From the NCBI GenBank assembly GCA_947441615.1, contig CANEUH010000011.1:1-64000 (forward strand): a DNA stretch of 64,000 nt, in the 5' to 3' direction. This DNA comes from Bacteriovoracaceae bacterium (GTDB taxonomy: Bacteria; Bdellovibrionota; Bacteriovoracia; Bacteriovoracales; Bacteriovoracaceae). The notes under the pieces were generated by a model. The model searched no databases. It was not told the origin of the DNA and saw only the letters and a list, made by a program, of their open reading frames with translations. A program made the translations under genes and the position numbers. Below are positions 8,160 through 17,207 of the stretch, piece by piece (the first letter of the stretch is position 1; the number at the start of each line of letters is the position of its first letter).

Positions 8160-9455
8160 ATGTTTAAGACCCCTATTGTTGCTCCTTTAACTCTTGTATT
8201 ATCCCTTTTCTCCGTGGGTTCATGCGGTCTTATCAATTTTAAAGAGAATTTTGCCACGAGAGGTATTGCAACTTCTGCGATTGAAAAGCTTGTTACTGAT
8301 GAAGAAACGTCCTTTCAAGCTGAAATAGAACACAAACTCCTCTCCCTTCATTGCTATTACTTAATCGCTCAAAAGAATCTGATTAAATTAGAGGATAAAA
8401 TTCCATCAAATAATCTTTCAGAAATCTACATGAGCTCGGAATATTTATCACTTTTGGCAACCAAGGGCCAAATTGATGAAATTGAAGCTGAGTTAGAGGG
8501 TGTTTACGAGGAATTAAATCAGAAGAATACTACAAACCTTTCACTTAGAAAAAAACTTTTCCTTAGTGAAATAGACAAATTTACAAAAAGGGGCGTCATT
8601 GCCTCGCGGTCTTTAATAAATTTAATCAGTTTCTTAGGACTAACTTTAGATCAATCAGATTTAGATCTTTCAAAAGATAACGTTTTAGATGAAATTTCAA
8701 ACTTTGATAAAGATCATGAATTCAACATCTATGAAAGAAATATTGATCACCTTTCCTATATGATGGAAATGAATCTAAAAACGGAAGCAAAAAAATGGGC
8801 CCCGTCAGAAAACGATTCCGGAAACTTAACTGGTGAAGAATTCCCCTCTAAGTTATGGTCACTAACGTTCAGTCTTGGGCCAAAAGTTAATGTGACAAAT
8901 GTAATTTTAAATCAGCTTAATCTAAAAAATTCAAAGGCGACTTTTTTTATAGCTGCAAAGAACTTAGACAAACTGAACCACTTAAAGATGGTGAATAACC
9001 CAAAAGTAGAGTTTGGAATACAGTCAATGAGTAACACTGATTTAACCAAAGTAGGTTACTCAACACTTGAGAAAGAAATTTCAGAAGCGAAAATGATAGC
9101 TGAGAAGAAGCTAAAAAAGAAAGTGAACTTTTATCGTCTTCCACTAGGAGCGGGACAAAGAGTCCCTCAGATAAGAGACCTTATCGCAAGAAACCAACTC
9201 ATCCATATTCTTTGGAACGTAGACTCGCTCGACTGGATTCCGCAAACATCGGAAAGAATCGTTAAAAGAACTAAGTTACTTATGCTAAAATCAAAAAAAG
9301 ATTCTGGAATCATTCTTTTTCATGATCTTTATCCCAGGACCATTGCTGCAAGTAATGAAATGATCTCGCACTTATCACACAATTCTAGAAGATTGTGTCA
9401 TTTGAAAGATATCCTGAATGAAATAAATTCTAACGGAAATGATTTATGCAAATAA
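8160..9455 (+). CDS. NodB-fold lipoprotein, probably an inactive polysaccharide deacetylase
   Basis: A 431-aa lipoprotein with a signal peptide and lipobox VGSC (Cys22). It has a helical, Leu/Glu-rich segment (about 40-210) and a C-terminal NodB (carbohydrate esterase 4) domain (about 233-420). The conserved TFDDGP motif reads TFSLGP (residues 236-241), so both Asp are lost. The metal-binding HxxxH reads QSMSN (Gln288, Asn292). The later motifs are kept: YRLPLG for RPPYG, VDSLDW and IILFHD. The fold is retained but the metal site is not, so it probably binds rather than cleaves a glycan. It overlaps the next lipoprotein gene by 10 bp. Confidence 0.8.
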   Translation: MFKTPIVAPLTLVLSLFSVGSCGLINFKENFATRGIATSAIEKLVTDEETSFQAEIEHKLLSLHCYYLIAQKNLIKLEDKIPSNNLSEIYMSSEYLSLLATKGQIDEIEAELEGVYEELNQKNTTNLSLRKKLFLSEIDKFTKRGVIASRSLINLISFLGLTLDQSDLDLSKDNVLDEISNFDKDHEFNIYERNIDHLSYMMEMNLKTEAKKWAPSENDSGNLTGEEFPSKLWSLTFSLGPKVNVTNVILNQLNLKNSKATFFIAAKNLDKLNHLKMVNNPKVEFGIQSMSNTDLTKVGYSTLEKEISEAKMIAEKKLKKKVNFYRLPLGAGQRVPQIRDLIARNQLIHILWNVDSLDWIPQTSERIVKRTKLLMLKSKKDSGIILFHDLYPRTIAASNEMISHLSHNSRRLCHLKDILNEINSNGNDLCK

Positions 9456-9946
9456 GATACGTTCTACCATTTCTTTTTTTGATTTCTTGTTCTTCGACAG
9501 TTGTAAAGAACGCACCTCCATCTAAAGAATTTTCTAGAGGTGAAATTATCCTTGCGAATAAACTCTTGGATAAAATTTTTGATAAACAAATGGCACCAAT
9601 TGAATGCGTCAATGATCCTAATGAAGCAGAGCTTTTACTTAGAACGATAACACCAAGGCTAGAAATTGCTCAGGATGATGTGGAGGCACTCCTTGATGGT
9701 CCAACGGAAATTGATACATTAATTGAAAGCTGCACAGCTGATTGTACCTGCGGGTATATCGATGAACTCATGAAAGAGCACCAAGTTGAACTTACCAGAA
9801 AACAGAGAAAATCGCTTTCACAAAAAGCTTCTGATAAAGAACTTTCCCGATGCTTAAATTACGCCCAAAAGACGTTTTGCCAAAGCGACTTATATAAAGC
9901 TCTTAATGAAGAAAAAAAGGATTTTAATTACGAAGAGAATCCTTGA
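9446..9946 (+). CDS. lipoprotein of unknown function
   Basis: A 166-aa lipoprotein: signal peptide MQIRYVLPFLFLISC with lipid-modified Cys15, then a helical, acidic domain. The mature part has several Cys, including the cluster CTADCTC near residue 92, and probably forms disulfides in the periplasm. The start overlaps the end of the NodB-fold gene by 10 bp, which suggests co-translation and shared location. Its 3' end overlaps proC on the other strand by 23 bp. No family recognised. Confidence 0.7.
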   Translation: MQIRYVLPFLFLISCSSTVVKNAPPSKEFSRGEIILANKLLDKIFDKQMAPIECVNDPNEAELLLRTITPRLEIAQDDVEALLDGPTEIDTLIESCTADCTCGYIDELMKEHQVELTRKQRKSLSQKASDKELSRCLNYAQKTFCQSDLYKALNEEKKDFNYEENP

Positions 9947-10709
9947 TGAGCTTTGCTCTTAATTTTCCCGCATCAGTTCCACCGTCGATCACCTTTTGAA
10001 AGCTACCCTCACGCCAATGATCCAAAATGGCCTTTGTTACCCCACCTTTTGAAGTCACAGAATCGATGAGACTTTGAAGAGATTTCTCTTTGTTAATTGA
10101 AATCCCTGCACCTTGAAGGACCAATGAAGAGAGGACTTCTCTTTCGGTCACTCCGAGAGACTTAAAAGATCTAGAGAGACTCAAAGCAAATTCGTAAAAG
10201 AGGGCCGGACCAGAGCCTGTTAAAAGAGTGAGTTCTTCGAGCTCTTCATCGTTTACAACCATCACTTCACCTAGAACGGAGAAAAGTGACTTGTACGTTT
10301 GAAGTTTTGAATTTGCAGAGAATGATGAAAGAAGAATGACACCTGAGTTATACTCCACAGGAAGGTTAGGCATCATTCTTATCAAGGATTTTACTCCAAG
10401 AGTTTTTATCTGTTCTTCCTCCGGCAAAGCCGCGAGAAGGCTCACAAATAACTGATCCTGAAACTTATTCCCAATTAGCTCTTTGACTTCATGGAGCTGC
10501 TGAGGTTTGCAACCCAATAGAACCCAATTGACTGAGCTCACTTCGCTCAAACGGGAGATAGATTTTGCACCCACTAAATGAGCTAAGCTCTTTGCTGACA
10601 CTCCAGATGGTGAAAAAATAGTCCAGTCACTGAGGTCCTCGCCAGAGTTCTTTAGACCCTTTAAGATCGCCCCAACCATTTTCCCTGCACCTAGAACTAA
10701 AACACTCAT
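9924..10709 (-). CDS. proC: pyrroline-5-carboxylate reductase
   Basis: A 261-aa P5C reductase, which reduces delta-1-pyrroline-5-carboxylate to proline with NAD(P)H as the last step of proline synthesis. It has an N-terminal Rossmann motif (VLGAGKMVGAI), the family segment RMMPNLPVEYNSG (about 111-123) and the C-terminal helical dimer region with LTGSGPALFYEF. The start overlaps the putA stop as ATGA, so it is translated from the putA transcript. Placing the biosynthetic reductase behind the catabolic enzyme is unusual and could support a proline/P5C cycle or recapture of P5C. Confidence 0.93.
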   Translation of the reverse strand: MSVLVLGAGKMVGAILKGLKNSGEDLSDWTIFSPSGVSAKSLAHLVGAKSISRLSEVSSVNWVLLGCKPQQLHEVKELIGNKFQDQLFVSLLAALPEEEQIKTLGVKSLIRMMPNLPVEYNSGVILLSSFSANSKLQTYKSLFSVLGEVMVVNDEELEELTLLTGSGPALFYEFALSLSRSFKSLGVTEREVLSSLVLQGAGISINKEKSLQSLIDSVTSKGGVTKAILDHWREGSFQKVIDGGTDAGKLRAKLIKDSLRN

Positions 10710-13700
10710 GCGTTTAACTCCAAAGGAGCTCCGTGCCTCATGGTATTAATCGCCATAGACCGGACCCAGACAAATTGATCCAGAACCTGTGAAGGATTAG
10801 TTGTAGAAACTCCATCAACATCAGAAAGGATCAATCGCATACTTTCATTAAGTGCATTCCCTTCTAAAATTGAGCTATAGACCAGATCTCTGAATTGAAC
10901 ATAGTCCCCGGCAAAAATAAAGCTATAGATGGAGTCCTTTAAAACATCTCTGAGGGATTCCGGAGAAATGAGTGAGCAATCAATATTTGTTTTTGAAAAA
11001 CCCGACTTCCACGTAAGATCTAAAATAGATCTCCATGAGCGATAAGAATCTTCAGTTAAACAAGCGACTGAAACCCCAGAACCAAGAGCAAGAGCACCAA
11101 AAAGATAATGAATTGATTTTATACTTGGGTGACTTGAAACAGCGACAAACAATCCAGCGTCTTTCACGATGGATTTATCATTGTAGCTGAGTTGCCCTGG
11201 GATAACAAAATTAAGATGCTTTCCATGAATAAAATGACCCAGATTTGATTTAATCCAGTCAATAAATTGAGAAAGTTCTGCTTTCTCCTTTTCACTAACC
11301 TGCCCAGTAATCACTTCAAACTGCTCAAGAAACGATCGTCCAAAATGCTCAAACCTCGAGACTCTGCCAGAAACTGAAATGAGTGAGGGTCTTGGAGAAA
11401 GGAGTTTATAACCCGAGTCCTTTGCCCACGTAACATCTAATTTCGGTAGTGTACTTGATAAAAAGAAATGAAATTCTTTCAAATATTCATTTCCACCGGC
11501 CTTGGGGCCAGTCCCTGACATTTTAAAACCACCAAATGGTTCAATCGCTACACGTGCACCAGTATTTGGCCGATTGACGTAAATATTTCCGGCCCTCAAG
11601 AACTTTAATAGGAAATCAATATCATCTTGAGACTGGGAGTAGATACCACCAGTGAGGGCGTATTCAGTCCCATTAAATAACTCAATCGCCTCGATGAGTG
11701 ACTCATATTCAGTCAAATGAATGACCGGCCCGAATATCTCACGTTGGGCCCAAGATTCTTTTTTTCTTGCTTGATGAGGAGGTATTTCAAAAAGAGCTGG
11801 CCCAACACAGAAACCTGGAAGCTTTTCAAATGAACGATCAATTAAAATTTTTCCATGATATCTAATGGCCTCGTCTTTAGCTTCTTCAACGGCTTTTCTC
11901 ACTCGGTCCTGGTCTTCTTTCGTGATAAGAGGATTCACAGAAGTTGCCGGATCTAGGGACTCACCTACCTTTAAATCTTTTATCGCCTGAACTAGCCTAG
12001 TCACAAGAGCTTCTTTGACCTCTTTATGAACTATAACCCTAGAGGCAGCAGAGCATTTTTGACCAGAGTGTCCAAAGGCCGCATAAAGAATTCCAGAAAT
12101 TGTTTCATCAAGTTCACAATTATTAGTGACGATGATGGCATTTTTTCCACCCATTTCTGTAATAATTTTCTTTTGCATCGGAACTTGCTGACTGTAGTGA
12201 TTAATAATATTTTTTGCGGCATGCTTATAAATCCAAGTTCCAACATTTTTCGAACCAGTAAAAACAACTCCAGCAGTTCTATCGTGAGAAACAAGTGGGG
12301 CACCTACAATCTCTCCGTCTCCGAGGACAAGATGAAAAATATCTTTAGGAACTCCGGCATCCAAAAGTAATTTATGTAATTCTATGGCGATTAGTGGTGT
12401 TTGTTCGGCTGGTTTTAAAATAACTGCATTTCCGGCCACCAACGGTGCCACGCACATTCCGCATGGAATCGCTAAAGGAAAGTTCCAAGGTGCAATAACT
12501 GAAATAACTCCACGATTGATAAATTTGTCATGAGATAATTGAAGAGAGATTTCTTGTCTGGCGTAAAAATTAATGAAATCGATCGCCTCATCCACGTCTG
12601 CCAAGGCCTCAGTCATGGTCTTGCCGGCCTCGAACATCATCAAAGCAGAAAGATAATTTCGTTTTAAAAGCATTAAATCTGCGGCTTTTAGGAGAACTGA
12701 GATCCTATATAATGAAAGGGTTTGTTTTCCCCACCAACTCTCCTTTAGAGCTCCTTCAGCTTCCTCAACGGCCCTAACGGCTTCAGAATTTGTACTTTCA
12801 ACAATGGACCCCAAAATGAGATCAGGTCTTGAGCTACAAAAAATCTTTTTCCCTGGAGAGTTTTGAAAATCATTTTGTTTATCTATAAATGAATTTGTTA
12901 GTTTTAAAATCTCACTTTCAAGAGCAAGGCATTCCTCTTTAACATAAAGCTTAAGGGGCCTAACTGGAGAAAAGTCACTTTTTAACTGAGTAATGAAAGA
13001 GTCTAGTTGAATTTTTCCATCTTTCTTTTTGGCCTTATGAGTTTCAACTGGCGAAATAAGTCCACTTGCCTTCTGGTGGGACCTCATGATGGAAAGAACG
13101 CCCACTTGGGATGAATTCTCCATGATTCTTCTTACAAGGTAGGCCATACCAACGAGCAAATTCCCTATTGGCATATAGTTTCTCGTAGGCCACCCCATCT
13201 TAGCTAGTCCGTGAGACAAAGCTTCGTATGTCATGTGAAGACATTGATGCTCAATAACTGGCGATTGAGGAAAACGAAGCTCTCTGACAGCTTCAACAAA
13301 TGCGTGATCTTGAAGATTATGTGAGCCAATCGCTAATTGAATATAGTCATGATGTTTAAGAGCAAGGTAGGAAATTTGTCTAAAATGAAGATCTGACTCT
13401 TCTTTGTTTAAAAATTGAGGAGGAGTAAACTGATGGGCCTCACCTTCAATGGTTTCAGCATCCCAGTAAGCTCCTTTAACGAGACGGATCGGCATTCTCA
13501 AATTTCTTTTCTTCGCTAATTCAACGACATCAAGTAAGTGCTTTGATCCATCTCTCAAATACCCTTGAACCACAATCCCCGTTTGTGAATAATCTTTTAG
13601 ATCATTTGTTTCAAGGAGGACTTTTCCAAAGATTTGAAGCACTAGATCTCTGTAGTGATAATGTTCAGCATCTACGTTGATAAAAACTTCTTCTCTTTTC

Positions 13701-14863
13701 GCCTCTTGAAGAATTCTTCTTAATCGAGGTGCCACTTTAGCATATGTTGCCTCGAAGGCCTGTGGTCTAAAGTCATGTGAAAGGGCAGAAACTTTGATTG
13801 AAACGTGAGCATTATAAATGCCCGCCTTATTTTTTTCACCACGAGGGATATGATGTTTTAAACCATGAATAAGCTGTAGAACTTTTTCAAAATATTCATC
13901 GGCTTCTTTTGCCGAGACAACAAGTTCCCCAAGTTGATCTAGAGTTGCTTCACGTCTAGTGTCTCTTAAATTTTTAATTGTTTCATGAGAGGTATTAATA
14001 CTTTCGCCAGCAATAAATCTCTTCGCCATCATACGAACTAAAAATCTAACGACTGTCGCTAAAAAGGCTGCCGGTAGAAAACTTGCGACTTGTAGGCCAA
14101 GACTAAAAACAATTGTTAAGTAAAGAGGTAACTGTCTTGTTCCTCTTTTCTTTTGAAGAGAAATCGATCTAGAGTCATCAAGAAGTCTTCGAAGACTTTC
14201 AATTAAATTCCTCTTAACTTCTCTTCCGTGCTTATCATGATCAAGTGAAGGAAGAAGGGCCAAAAACTTCAATAAGTGAACTCGAATAAGATCATACTGA
14301 GCAGTTAACGTTAAACCGAAGTCAGAGACTTTCTCAAAAGCACTGGAGCGGTAGTCGCCAACTTTTTTTACCAATTGCTTTAAAATAATTCTTGATTGTT
14401 CATCAACATCTGACCACTGATCCTTATCTAAGAAATTAGGTAGATCATTTTTAGCGGAAATGATTTCAATTTCAGTTGGGAAATTAACTGGTGAAAGGGA
14501 GCTAATTTTCTCAACATGATCCTTAAGGGTAAAAAATAATTTATCAATATCTTGATCAATCTCAACTGAGTTCACCTCATGGAGCTTTAGAAGGGCCAGT
14601 TCTCTGGAAAGTCTTCTCGTGCCGATGTAAATTGATTTTTCTTCAGGCTTAATGGCGCAAAGAAAAGGGAATCCATTCAGGATAACTTCACGTCTAAATC
14701 CTGCCCCCAAATTCTTATTTCCAATAAGTTTTATTAATTGATCAATTTCAAAATTTAGCTGACCTTCTGGAAAAAGAATAAACTCAAATTCCTCATAAAA
14801 TGAAATCTGCCAAAGATTATGAACAACTCTTTTCTTAACAAAGGGAACACCTTTAGTACTCAC
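10706..14863 (-). CDS. putA: bifunctional proline dehydrogenase / P5C dehydrogenase
   Basis: A 1385-aa PutA that oxidises proline to glutamate using FAD, then NAD+. An N-terminal helical region (1-200) lacks a ribbon-helix-helix DNA-binding start, so it is not a PutA repressor. The proline dehydrogenase barrel (about 330-620) shows INVDAEHYHYRDL, RLVKGAYWDAE, AIGSHN and the substrate-binding pair in VRRIMEN. The aldehyde dehydrogenase domain (about 690-1150) has Glu903 (ITEMGGKN) and catalytic Cys937 (GQKCSAAS). A C-terminal domain to 1385 follows, as in long PutAs. The GTG start has GGAGG 7 nt upstream. It is co-transcribed with proC. Confidence 0.95.
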   Translation of the reverse strand: MSTKGVPFVKKRVVHNLWQISFYEEFEFILFPEGQLNFEIDQLIKLIGNKNLGAGFRREVILNGFPFLCAIKPEEKSIYIGTRRLSRELALLKLHEVNSVEIDQDIDKLFFTLKDHVEKISSLSPVNFPTEIEIISAKNDLPNFLDKDQWSDVDEQSRIILKQLVKKVGDYRSSAFEKVSDFGLTLTAQYDLIRVHLLKFLALLPSLDHDKHGREVKRNLIESLRRLLDDSRSISLQKKRGTRQLPLYLTIVFSLGLQVASFLPAAFLATVVRFLVRMMAKRFIAGESINTSHETIKNLRDTRREATLDQLGELVVSAKEADEYFEKVLQLIHGLKHHIPRGEKNKAGIYNAHVSIKVSALSHDFRPQAFEATYAKVAPRLRRILQEAKREEVFINVDAEHYHYRDLVLQIFGKVLLETNDLKDYSQTGIVVQGYLRDGSKHLLDVVELAKKRNLRMPIRLVKGAYWDAETIEGEAHQFTPPQFLNKEESDLHFRQISYLALKHHDYIQLAIGSHNLQDHAFVEAVRELRFPQSPVIEHQCLHMTYEALSHGLAKMGWPTRNYMPIGNLLVGMAYLVRRIMENSSQVGVLSIMRSHQKASGLISPVETHKAKKKDGKIQLDSFITQLKSDFSPVRPLKLYVKEECLALESEILKLTNSFIDKQNDFQNSPGKKIFCSSRPDLILGSIVESTNSEAVRAVEEAEGALKESWWGKQTLSLYRISVLLKAADLMLLKRNYLSALMMFEAGKTMTEALADVDEAIDFINFYARQEISLQLSHDKFINRGVISVIAPWNFPLAIPCGMCVAPLVAGNAVILKPAEQTPLIAIELHKLLLDAGVPKDIFHLVLGDGEIVGAPLVSHDRTAGVVFTGSKNVGTWIYKHAAKNIINHYSQQVPMQKKIITEMGGKNAIIVTNNCELDETISGILYAAFGHSGQKCSAASRVIVHKEVKEALVTRLVQAIKDLKVGESLDPATSVNPLITKEDQDRVRKAVEEAKDEAIRYHGKILIDRSFEKLPGFCVGPALFEIPPHQARKKESWAQREIFGPVIHLTEYESLIEAIELFNGTEYALTGGIYSQSQDDIDFLLKFLRAGNIYVNRPNTGARVAIEPFGGFKMSGTGPKAGGNEYLKEFHFFLSSTLPKLDVTWAKDSGYKLLSPRPSLISVSGRVSRFEHFGRSFLEQFEVITGQVSEKEKAELSQFIDWIKSNLGHFIHGKHLNFVIPGQLSYNDKSIVKDAGLFVAVSSHPSIKSIHYLFGALALGSGVSVACLTEDSYRSWRSILDLTWKSGFSKTNIDCSLISPESLRDVLKDSIYSFIFAGDYVQFRDLVYSSILEGNALNESMRLILSDVDGVSTTNPSQVLDQFVWVRSMAINTMRHGAPLELNA

Positions 14864-14873
14864 AATCGCCTCC

Positions 14874-14887
14874 GGATAAAATTATCC
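14874..14887. promoter_or_regulatory. inverted repeat upstream of putA
   Basis: GGATAA and TTATCC are separated by two bases, 11 nt upstream of the putA GTG and overlapping a GATAAT that could serve as a -10 on the minus strand. It could be an operator for a proline-responsive regulator or an RNA hairpin in the leader. The sequence does not tell which. Confidence 0.3.
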
Positions 14888-14936
14888 ACAATCTACCCGC
14901 AAAAAGTCTTTCAGCAAAGACTCGATTAAGGAGAAA

Positions 14937-14966
14937 TTGACTCCTTCTTTCATCAAGGCCTAGAAT
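14937..14966 (+). promoter_or_regulatory. sigma70-type promoter for the 378-aa secreted protein
   Basis: TTGACT, an 18-nt spacer and TAGAAT match five of six consensus positions in each hexamer. The -10 ends 5 nt before the ATG at 14972 and no Shine-Dalgarno sequence is present, which predicts a leaderless transcript. Confidence 0.7.
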
Positions 14967-14971
14967 AAACT

Positions 14972-16108
14972 ATGGCCAAACTTTTATTATTAATCCTCAT
15001 ATCTAACTCCCTTCTTTGGGCCAGAGCGGAATACACCCTCCAAGACCTAGAGGCATTGGCGAAAGAAGGCTCTTATAAAGAGTTTTTTGAACATGCCCTA
15101 GATATCCGGCCCAGTGAGAGACAAGACAACTGGAAATCGATGGTCTCTAGAATGGGGGATGAAATTGGCACGAAAGTCCTTGAAAATTCTGAAATCGAAA
15201 GAAAAGACTTTTTAAAGATTGAAGAACTCTATACATGGCCAGCACTTAAAAGTGATGACGTTTTTAAAGTTAGGCGTCAGGAAATTGGCATTAATTACCT
15301 AAGAAAATGTTTGAAAACAGAGACTCCTTGCTGGAGTGATTTTAAAAATTTCTGGGAAAAAGATAAAGAAAACCCAGAAACTGCTTTTAAGCTAGCGGAA
15401 CTGGCCCTAAATAAAGAAAGCTCTCCTGTTTCGACATGGAATCTCCTCGAAGTTTCCCTTAAAAGCCCATTAAGTGAATTTTATTGTAAAAAAGACTTCG
15501 TCATGAATGCGCTTTGGGGAAAAATTGAAATTGATTATATAAAACTCGGGACCGAGGGAGATCTCATGAAGAAGATCGACCAAACGGTACATCCAGACTG
15601 TCTTCCCACTCTCATTTCAGAAGCAAAAAATAGACTCAATAGGCCATTAAGAATTCAAGACAGAGAAATCGCCTATCAAATCCTGAAATCTCAAAGTAAG
15701 GCCGACGAGTCTCTCACTGATTTCTTTTACACTGTTTATTTATTAGATAATCCCGCTCAAGGGGAGTTATTTAACTATTCTTGGAATCGAATAAGAGAGC
15801 TAGGTGGAACGAATACAAGAAGAGAGAGAGTTTTAAAAAGACTTAAGTCTCTTGATCCTTTACCAGATGAGCTCTTCTCTAGCCTTGATGAAACAAAGAA
15901 AAGAGTTGTTCTAAAGCACTTCAAAACTTATTTTCCAGAGTACCTCGACTTCTATAGTCAACAATGTATCAAGTTTTACTCTGGCAAAGGCTCCTTCCCC
16001 CAAGGAAATCCAACCATTCATTGCCAGGAATTAATGTCTTCTGAGTTGGCACCCAGTATTTTAGATGATTTCACCATCAAAAAATTCCAAGACGCTCGTA
16101 AAATTTAA
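14972..16108 (+). CDS. secreted protein of unknown function
   Basis: A 378-aa protein with a signal peptide (LLLLILISNSLLWARA) and a long, mainly helical mature part rich in Leu, Glu and Lys. Spaced Cys residues occur (e.g. KCLKTETPCW, near 113-121). The pattern of repeated short helices suggests an alpha-solenoid (TPR- or SEL1-like), but no repeat unit is clear. It has its own strong promoter, probably gives a leaderless mRNA and ends at a bidirectional terminator. No family recognised. Confidence 0.7.
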   Translation: MAKLLLLILISNSLLWARAEYTLQDLEALAKEGSYKEFFEHALDIRPSERQDNWKSMVSRMGDEIGTKVLENSEIERKDFLKIEELYTWPALKSDDVFKVRRQEIGINYLRKCLKTETPCWSDFKNFWEKDKENPETAFKLAELALNKESSPVSTWNLLEVSLKSPLSEFYCKKDFVMNALWGKIEIDYIKLGTEGDLMKKIDQTVHPDCLPTLISEAKNRLNRPLRIQDREIAYQILKSQSKADESLTDFFYTVYLLDNPAQGELFNYSWNRIRELGGTNTRRERVLKRLKSLDPLPDELFSSLDETKKRVVLKHFKTYFPEYLDFYSQQCIKFYSGKGSFPQGNPTIHCQELMSSELAPSILDDFTIKKFQDARKI

Positions 16109-16119
16109 ACTGAGTCATA

Positions 16120-16155
16120 AAAAAAAAGGGCCATCCGAAGATGGCCCTCTTTTTT
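16120..16155. terminator. bidirectional intrinsic terminator
   Basis: An 8-bp GC-rich stem (GGGCCATC / GATGGCCC) with a CGAA tetraloop is flanked by a run of A on the left and TCTTTTTT on the right. It serves the plus gene ending at 16108 and the minus-strand SWIB gene ending at 16176. Confidence 0.92.
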
Positions 16156-16175
16156 ATAAACAATCTTCTTAAAGA

Positions 16176-16619
16176 TTACTTAAGGTGATTAGAAACAAGT
16201 TTTGTCATTTCGAACATAGTCACTTGTTTTTTACCGCCGAAAACAGCTTTTAACTTGTCATCAGCATTGATTGCACGACGGTTTTTAGCATCTTGAAGGT
16301 TGTTCTTCTTGATGTACGCCCATACTTTCTTCATAACTTCTGTACGTGGAAGAGCAGAAGCTCCTACGATCTCAGCAAGCTCTTTAGATGGGTTAAGAGG
16401 CTTCATGAAAGCAGCATTCGGCTTACGAGCCGTTTTCTTCTTTGGAGCAGCAACTTTTTTAGCTGTAGCTTTTGGAGCAGCAACTTTCTTAGCTGTAGCT
16501 TTTGGAGCAGCAACTTTTTTAGCTGTAGCTTTCTTAGCAGGAGCAGCTTTCTTAGCAGTTGCTTTTTTAGCTGTAGCTTTCTTTGGAGCAGCAGCTTTTT
16601 TTGTTGTCTTCTTGGCCAT
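16176..16619 (-). CDS. SWIB-domain protein with histone H1-like tail
   Basis: A 147-aa DNA-binding protein. Residues 1-70 are a Lys/Ala/Pro/Thr tail built from ATAKKVAAPK-type repeats like bacterial and eukaryotic H1 tails. Residues about 72-147 form a SWIB/MDM2 domain (FMKPLNPSKELAEIVG, then VWAYIKKNNLQ and INADDKLKAVFG). SWIB domains are typical of eukaryotic chromatin remodellers and of chlamydiae and some other bacteria. It is probably an abundant nucleoid protein. GGAGG lies 6 nt upstream of the ATG, and a strong terminator follows. The repeats invite copy-number variation. Confidence 0.9.
   Translation of the reverse strand: MAKKTTKKAAAPKKATAKKATAKKAAPAKKATAKKVAAPKATAKKVAAPKATAKKVAAPKKKTARKPNAAFMKPLNPSKELAEIVGASALPRTEVMKKVWAYIKKNNLQDAKNRRAINADDKLKAVFGGKKQVTMFEMTKLVSNHLK
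16441..16530 (-). repeat. three 30-bp tandem repeats in the H1-like tail
   Basis: The unit beginning TTTGGAGCAGCAACTTT (plus strand) occurs three times head to tail with a single base difference. It encodes the repeated ATAKKVAAPK decapeptide of the basic tail. Confidence 0.9.
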
Positions 16620-16674
16620 AAAATTCCTCCGTCTTAAATTGGGACTCTCGAGTTCCCTTTGGTTTGTATTGGCT

Positions 16675-17127
16675 TTATAGAACTTTTACCCATTCGATAA
16701 TATTATTACTAATTCCAAAAGCATTACCCGTTCTCTTATATCCATGGCTCTCATTAAGAGCAATCATCCGGAAATTATCCACAGGACAATAATTAATAAG
16801 TTTGTGTATCTGAGATCTTTTTGCTTCTTCTTCGTAAAAATTCTTAATCTGATGTGAAAAACCATTCCCCTGAAAAGCCATCTTAATCGGAGTATTCTTA
16901 GTAAAGAGGGTGTCCCCATCCTTTTTCATCAGAACAGCGGCAACAATCTCATCATCAGTCATTACTGAGAATAATTTCCAACCGGTTTTAAGTTCTCTTT
17001 TAAGGTTATCTAGGGACCAAGAAAAATCTTGGGTATCTGTAAAGGCCTGGATATCAAACTTTGAGAGATTGACGACTTCTTCTTCTTTTTTGGCCTCTTT
17101 AAAAACTAACGATTTTATTTCTTCCAT
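16675..17127 (-). CDS. GNAT-like acetyltransferase
   Basis: A 150-aa protein with a GNAT-like order: an N-terminal helix pair, strands around WKLFSVMTDDEIVAAVLMKK (about 51-70), a strand TPIKMAFQGNGFSHQIKNF where the acetyl-CoA loop would lie (QGNGFS fits the Q/RxxGxG/A loop), then LINYCPVDNFRMIALNESHGYKRTG typical of GNAT strand 5 to 7. The substrate is unknown. It lies upstream of the SWIB gene on the same strand, 55 bp apart, and might act on it, but this is only a proximity argument. No Shine-Dalgarno sequence is evident. Confidence 0.65.
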   Translation of the reverse strand: MEEIKSLVFKEAKKEEEVVNLSKFDIQAFTDTQDFSWSLDNLKRELKTGWKLFSVMTDDEIVAAVLMKKDGDTLFTKNTPIKMAFQGNGFSHQIKNFYEEEAKRSQIHKLINYCPVDNFRMIALNESHGYKRTGNAFGISNNIIEWVKVL

Positions 17128-17207
17128 TTTCTACTTTTGAATAATTGTCTTAAAAGCTCTAGTTGTATTGTAACGAAAAAAAAATCATTTTATCAAACAC
17201 ATTTTTT

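Noticed and set aside
8160-9455. Active polysaccharide deacetylase
   Set aside because: The catalytic Asp and both metal-binding His are absent, so only the fold is called.
12026-12370. Long ORFs on either strand inside putA (12026-12370 and 12031-12303)
   Set aside because: They are shadows of the aldehyde dehydrogenase reading frame, which has conserved catalytic motifs here.
16293-16680. ORFs of 114 and 126 aa opposite the SWIB gene
   Set aside because: They are Phe/Ala/Ser repeats produced by the complement of Lys/Ala codons in the H1-like tail.
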